A stretch of DNA of 10,404 bases from Streptomyces sp. NRRL WC-3549 (GTDB taxonomy: Bacteria; Actinomycetota; Actinomycetes; Streptomycetales; Streptomycetaceae), in the NCBI RefSeq assembly GCF_000721935.1, contig NZ_KL585389.1, forward strand, positions 106,744-117,147. The letters run 5' to 3'. A program made the position numbers and the translations under genes. A model generated the notes under the pieces. The model did not search any database. It was given only the letters and a program-made list of their open reading frames with translations, and was not told the origin of the DNA. Position 1 is the stretch's first letter. The number at the start of each line of letters is the position of its first letter. Below are positions 6,542 through 10,404 of this stretch, piece by piece.

Positions 6542-8614
6542 ATGACCCCCGCCTCCGAGCGCCGCTGGCTGCGCACGCCCTCCGACGACCGCCCCGCGCG
6601 CTTCGCCTACGGGGCCGACTACAACCCGGAGCAGTGGCCGCGCGAGGTGTGGAAGGAGGACGTCCGGCTGATGCGCGAGGCCGGGGTCACCGTCGTCTCC
6701 GTCGCGATCTTCTCCTGGGCCCGTCTCCAGCCGGCCGAGGACCGCTGGGACTTCGGCTGGCTGGACGAGGTGCTCGACCTGCTCCACAGCAACGGCATCG
6801 CGGTGGACCTCGCCACCGCCACCGCCTCACCGCCGCCGTGGCTCACCACCCTGCACCCGGAGATCCTGCCGGTCACCCGCACCGGTGAGACCCTCTCCCA
6901 GGGCGCACGGCAGCACTGGCGGCCCACCTCCCCGGTCTTCCGCGAGTACGCCCTGCGGCTGGTCGAGGCCATGGCCTCCCGGTACGCGGACCATCCGGCC
7001 CTGGTCGCCTGGCACATCTCCAACGAGCTCGGCTGCCACAACATCTACGACTACTCCGACGACGCCGCCCGGGCGTTCCGCGACTGGCTGCGCACCCGCT
7101 ACGGCACGCTCGACGAGCTCAACCGCGCCTGGGCCACCTCCTTCTGGTCGCAGTACTACGGGGAGTGGGAGCAGATCCAGCCGCCGCGCCTCGCCGCGAG
7201 CCACGCCAACCCGACCCAGCAGCTGGACTTCAAGCGGTTCTCGTCCGACGCGCTGAAGGACTACCTCCGGGCCGAACGCGACGTGCTGCGCCGCATCACC
7301 CCCGACGTCCCCGTCACCACCAACTTCATGGTGATGGGCGAGACGAAGGGCATGAACTACCCCGACTGGGCGGACGAGATCGACTTCGTCTCCAACGACC
7401 ACTACACGCACCCCGGGCCCCAGCGCCTGGACGAGCTCTCCTTCTCCGCCGCGCTCACCCACTCCATCGCCCACGGCAACCCGTGGTTCCTGATGGAGCA
7501 CTCCACCAGCGCGGTCAACTGGCAGACCGTCAACGTCGCCAAGACGCCGGGCGAACTCGCCCGCGACTCCCTGCTCCACGTCGCCCACGGGGCCGACGCC
7601 GTCTGCTTCTTCCAGTGGCGCCAGTCCGCCGCCGGTGCCGAGAAGTACCACTCAGCGATGGTGCCCCACGCGGGGGCGGACAGCGAGGTCTTCCGCGGGG
7701 TGGCGGCCCTCGGCCGGACCCTGCACGAGCTCACCCCGGTCACCGGTTCCGTACGGCAGCCCGCCCGCGCGGCCCTGGTGTACGACTGGGACTCCTGGTG
7801 GGCCGTCGAACGCGACTCCCAGCCGACCTCCCTGCTGCGCTACCGGCAGGAGGCGCTCGACTGGTACTCCGCCTTCCTGGCCCTGGGCGTCCGGGTGGAC
7901 GTCGTCACCACGGCGGCCGACCTCACCGGCTACGACTTTGTCGCCGCCCCCGTCCTGCACGTCGTCCCGAAGGACCTCGCCGGCCGGCTCGACGCCTATG
8001 TGCGCGGCGGTGGCCACCTCGTCACCACCTACTACTCGGGTGTCGTCGACGAGAACGACCACGTCCACCTCGGCGGTTACCCCGGGGCCCTGCGCGAGCT
8101 GCTGGGCATCCGCATCGAGGAGTTCGGCCCGCTGCTGGAGGACGCGGAGGTGCGGCTGGACAACGGTCTGACCGGCACCCTGTGGACCGACCGGATCGAT
8201 CTGACCGACCCCGAGGTCACGGTCCTCGCCCGCTACGGGACGGGGGACCAGGCGGGCCGCCCCGCCCTCACGCGGCGCGTCCTGGCGGACGGCGGTTCCG
8301 CGTCCTACGTGTCGACCCGGCTCGGCACCCAGCTGTCCGGCGTGCTGGCGACCCTGCTGGACGGCGCCGGGGTGGTCAGCGAACTGCCCGCCGGCGCACG
8401 GGGGCGGGTCGAGGCGACCGTACGGACCGACGGCTCCCACGCGTACTGGTTCCTCGTCAACCGCACGGACGAGTCCGTCGCGTTCGACGCGGTGGACGGC
8501 GAGGCCCTGACCGGCCCCGCCCCGGACGCCCGCGGCGGCCTGGTCCTTCCGGCGCGGGAGGTCGCGGTCCTGCGCGTCGAGGCCGGGGCGACGCCCTTCG
8601 GCCGGGACGCGTAG
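6542..8614 (+). CDS. Beta-galactosidase, glycoside hydrolase family 42
   Basis: The 690-residue enzyme hydrolyses terminal beta-D-galactosyl residues with retention. The N-terminal TIM barrel (about residues 20-395) opens with the GH42 hallmark GADYNPEQWP (24-33). The acid/base is Glu162 in WHISNELGCH and the nucleophile Glu319 in FLMEHSTSAVNW; their spacing of 157 is normal for the family. The Rossmann-like trimerisation domain starts near AALVYDWDSWWAVERD (Tyr414), and a small beta-rich C-terminal domain follows. The CxC/C cysteine cluster that binds zinc in some thermophilic GH42 enzymes is not seen after LGCH. There is no signal peptide, so the enzyme is cytoplasmic and acts on imported galactosides. 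AAAGGA (6531-6536) lies 5 bases before the ATG. It is the last gene of the operon. Natural substrates could be galactan- or arabinogalactan-derived oligosaccharides; that is inference. Confidence 0.96.
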   Translation: MTPASERRWLRTPSDDRPARFAYGADYNPEQWPREVWKEDVRLMREAGVTVVSVAIFSWARLQPAEDRWDFGWLDEVLDLLHSNGIAVDLATATASPPPWLTTLHPEILPVTRTGETLSQGARQHWRPTSPVFREYALRLVEAMASRYADHPALVAWHISNELGCHNIYDYSDDAARAFRDWLRTRYGTLDELNRAWATSFWSQYYGEWEQIQPPRLAASHANPTQQLDFKRFSSDALKDYLRAERDVLRRITPDVPVTTNFMVMGETKGMNYPDWADEIDFVSNDHYTHPGPQRLDELSFSAALTHSIAHGNPWFLMEHSTSAVNWQTVNVAKTPGELARDSLLHVAHGADAVCFFQWRQSAAGAEKYHSAMVPHAGADSEVFRGVAALGRTLHELTPVTGSVRQPARAALVYDWDSWWAVERDSQPTSLLRYRQEALDWYSAFLALGVRVDVVTTAADLTGYDFVAAPVLHVVPKDLAGRLDAYVRGGGHLVTTYYSGVVDENDHVHLGGYPGALRELLGIRIEEFGPLLEDAEVRLDNGLTGTLWTDRIDLTDPEVTVLARYGTGDQAGRPALTRRVLADGGSASYVSTRLGTQLSGVLATLLDGAGVVSELPAGARGRVEATVRTDGSHAYWFLVNRTDESVAFDAVDGEALTGPAPDARGGLVLPAREVAVLRVEAGATPFGRDA

Positions 8615-8630
8615 GGGAGGTCCTCGGCGC

Positions 8631-8663
8631 GCGCTCCGGGGGACCGGCTGTTCCCCGGAGCGC
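8631..8663 (+). terminator. Hairpin terminator after the beta-galactosidase
   Basis: Bases 8631-8641 pair perfectly with 8653-8663 (11 bp, all but one pair G-C) around an 11-base loop, starting 16 bases after the stop codon. It probably ends the galactoside operon. The following 170 bases to the protease start show no gene. Confidence 0.8.
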
Positions 8664-8832
8664 CTGGCGAGGGGCGTGTGCCGTGGGCCGAATGCGCGCG
8701 CGGGGTGCCGATCGTTGAGCTGTCCGGATGACGCGGCTCAAGGCCCTCCCCGGATGTGGACGAAACGTCAGGTGTCCGCACCGCACGGACCCGCAGGTCC
8801 GTGCACGGTCCCTCCACACCAAGGGAGAACGC

Positions 8833-9959
8833 ATGCGCCTGCGCGCCCACTGGGCACCAGCCGCTCTACTGCTGATCGCCCCCCTGATCGGCACCACCCC
8901 GGCCACGGCCGACACCGGCGAGGCGCTGGTGCCGGTGCAGCGGTCGTCCCGGGCGGTCCCCGGTCAGTACATCGTCACGCTGGCCAAGGACCAGACGCCG
9001 GGCGGGACGGCCGAACGGCTCGGCGTGACCCCGCTGTTCACGTACAGCAAGGTCCTTCACGGCTTCGCGGCCGAACTCACCGCGGACCAGCTGAAGAAGG
9101 TACGCGGCGCCACGGGCGTCCAGACCGTCGAGGAGAACAGCGAGGCCTCGGTCTCCCCGCCGGCCGTACAGCCCGAGGCCAACGCCCGAGTGGCAGCGGC
9201 CAGTTGGGGGCTGGACCGGATCGACCAGCGGACGCTGCCGCTGGACGGCGCCTACGAGGCCCCCCGCACCGGGCAGGGGGTGACCGCGTACATCCTGGAC
9301 ACCGGCATCGAAGCGGGCCACAGCGAGTTCGGCGGCCGCGTGGGGGCCGGCTACGACGCCATCGGCGACGGCCGCGACGGCGCGGACTGCAACGGGCACG
9401 GCACCCACGTCGCGGCGACGGTGGCCGGGGCCACGTACGGCGTCGCACGATCCGCCTCGCTCGTCCCGGTCCGGGTGCTCGACTGCGAGGGCTCGGGCAG
9501 CTGGTCAACGCCTCCCTCGGCGGGCCGGCGTCCTCGGCCGTCGACGACGCGTTCGACGCGCTGGCGGAGCAGGGCACCCTGCCCGTCGTCGCGGCGGGCA
9601 ACGAGAGCCAGGACGCCTGCGACGTCTCCCCGGCGGGCGCCGACGGCACGGTCGCCGTCGGAGCCAGTGACAACCAGGACCGGCAGGCGTCGTTCAGCAA
9701 CTGGGGCTCCTGTGTGGCGCTGTACGCGCCCGGGACGGAGATCGTCTCCGCCAAGCTCGGCGGTGGCTCCACGGCACTCAACGGGACGTCCATGGCCGCC
9801 CCGCACGTCACCGGAGCCGCCGTCCTCTACAAGGAGGCCGACCCCGCCGCGACACCCCAGGAGATCGAGGACCGGCTCGTCGACGGTGCGACCCCGGACG
9901 TGCTGACCGGCCTGGGCACGGGATCGCCCGACCGCCTGCTGTACACCGGCACTCTCTGA
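8833..9959 (+). pseudogene. Secreted S8 family serine protease (subtilisin/proteinase K type), frameshifted by an internal deletion
   Basis: This is a secreted endopeptidase with a complete catalytic triad split over two frames. Frame 1 from ATG 8833 (AGGGAG upstream) gives a signal peptide (hydrophobic core, ATA cleavage site after residue 26). An inhibitor I9-type propeptide follows (GQYIVTLAKD...HGFAAELTADQLKKVRG), then the catalytic domain with Asp156 (YILDTGIE) and His189 (GHGTHVAATVAG), up to VPVRVLDCEGSGSW (Trp224). From about 9502 homology continues in frame 3: VNASLGGP, oxyanion-hole Asn in VVAAGNESQDACD, catalytic Ser codon 9789-9791 in NGTSMAAPHVTG, and end LLYTGTL with TGA 9957-9959. 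Against aqualysin and proteinase K relatives, roughly 18-20 residues (the SGVIAGLDWV-type helix) are missing at the join. The deleted length must be 3n+1. Frame 1 alone would run to 9906 as nonsense. It may be a real mutation or an assembly error. Confidence 0.9.
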
Positions 9960-9977
9960 GCAGAGCCCCGGCACCTC

Positions 9978-10012
9978 CGGAGCGGGGTCCGCGCGGTGCG
10001 GACCCCGCTCCG
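9978..10012 (+). terminator. Hairpin terminator after the S8 protease
   Basis: Bases 9978-9992 pair perfectly with 9998-10012 (15 bp) around a 5-base loop. With a bulge, 9970-9973 and 10013-10016 can extend the stem by 4 pairs. It starts 19 bases after the protease stop codon. Confidence 0.88.
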
Positions 10013-10016
10013 TGCC

Positions 10017-10339
10017 GTGTGCCCCGAACAGCGGCTTTCCGGAACCTTTCATTTCTGCGCAAGTGGCTTGCGTAGGACTGTCATCTCTTTCGTTGGCCGA
10101 TCGGACGGCGACAAGATGCCCAAGTCGCCTTAATTCACCGCTCCTTGTGCCCAGCGTCCCGCTGTCCGAACAGTCGGTCTTTCTGTCGCACCGGTAGACC
10201 TCCTCGACCTTCTCTGCAATTCTCTGACCGCACTACGCAAAAGACAGCTCATTCAGCCGCAGAAATCGATGGCGCAGAGCTGTCCGGACAGAGCCGCACC
10301 CTCGGTGCCTTCCGTGCCGAGGCCGAAGATCGGGGAACT
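10017..10339 (+). promoter_or_regulatory. Less GC-rich upstream region of the last gene, with a repeated inverted repeat
   Basis: No credible gene is seen. The base composition is clearly less GC-rich than the flanking genes, as expected for a promoter region. CTGTCCGAACAG (10162-10173) and CTGTCCGGACAG (10280-10291) are copies of one 12-base inverted repeat, the second a perfect palindrome, both preceded by G. They are candidate binding sites for a dimeric regulator of the 10340 gene. No clear -35/-10 pair could be fixed. Confidence 0.5.
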
Positions 10340-10404
10340 ATGAGAGCCCAACGCTGGAGACGGCAGGCCGTTTCGGCGGCCGTGGCCACCAGTCTTCTGA
10401 TGGT
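10340..10404 (+). CDS. Start of a probable secreted protein (3' end outside window)
   Basis: Only 21 residues are visible: MRAQRWRRQAVSAAVATSLLMV without its last position. An Arg-rich n-region followed by Ala/Val/Leu residues is the beginning of a Sec- or Tat-type signal peptide; a twin-Arg pair at residues 8-9 is not followed by a clear Tat motif. GGGGA (10332-10336) lies just before the ATG and supports the start. Nothing can be said of the function. It follows a long non-coding leader with repeated palindromes and is separated from the protease by a terminator, so it is an independent unit. Confidence 0.6.
   Translation, partial: MRAQRWRRQAVSAAVATSLLM

Noticed and set aside
4993..6576. 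527-residue minus-strand frame opposite the binding protein
   Set aside because: Typical antisense open frame of GC-rich coding DNA, rich in Val/Gly/Arg repeats; the sense strand encodes a clear binding lipoprotein.
7165..8718. 517-residue plus-strand frame within the beta-galactosidase
   Set aside because: Out-of-frame shadow of the GH42 gene; Arg/Pro-rich with no motif.
10012..10197. 61-residue open frame after the protease
   Set aside because: It begins inside the protease terminator, has no ribosome binding site or recognisable motif, and lies in a promoter-like region.
1..10404. tRNA, rRNA, CRISPR array, IS element, defence or toxin-antitoxin system
   Set aside because: No repeat-spacer pattern, transposase, or RNA gene signature was seen; the coding content is explained by sugar uptake, regulators and secreted proteins.

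Overview
The window looks like Streptomyces or a close actinomycete relative. The sequence is very GC-rich, with codons that mostly end in G or C and strong GGAG-type ribosome binding sites. There are LacI-family regulators, an ABC sugar importer lacking its own ATPase gene, and secreted proteins with typical Streptomyces signal peptides.

Layout: (1) positions 2-451 hold the 3' end of a LacI-family regulator, whose stop codon overlaps by one base the start of an aldose 1-epimerase (mutarotase) gene at 451-1430. The mutarotase is broken: 17 bases of the Tn5/Nextera transposase mosaic end lie at 1331-1347, roughly 40 codons (including the expected catalytic Glu) are absent, and the frame changes. 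This looks like a sequencing or assembly artefact. (2) A perfect 24-bp inverted repeat at 1490-1560 separates it from a convergent LacI-family regulator on the minus strand (1565-2632). (3) A 447-bp divergent control region holds a perfect palindromic operator (2980-2993). (4) A galactoside operon follows on the plus strand: permease (3080-4000), permease (4004-4942), lipoprotein sugar-binding protein (5104-6444), a perfect 20-bp stem hairpin (6461-6509), and a GH42 beta-galactosidase (6542-8614) ending at a terminator (8631-8663). (5) A secreted S8 (subtilisin/proteinase K-like) protease (8833-9959) appears frameshifted by a deletion of about 55-60 bases at a possible 5-bp repeat, and is followed by a hairpin terminator. 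(6) A less GC-rich non-coding stretch carries two copies of an inverted repeat and leads into the start of a probable secreted protein at 10340, which is cut off by the window end.

How the genes likely work together: the binding protein and two permeases import a beta-galactoside or galacto-oligosaccharide, powered by an ATPase encoded elsewhere (in Streptomyces typically the shared MsiK). The cytoplasmic GH42 enzyme releases beta-D-galactose, and the mutarotase converts it to the alpha anomer for the Leloir pathway. The divergent LacI-family protein probably represses the operon through the palindrome. I did not find a convincing novel defence or mobile system. The most consequential observations are the adapter-derived sequence, the two damaged genes, and the regulatory repeats.
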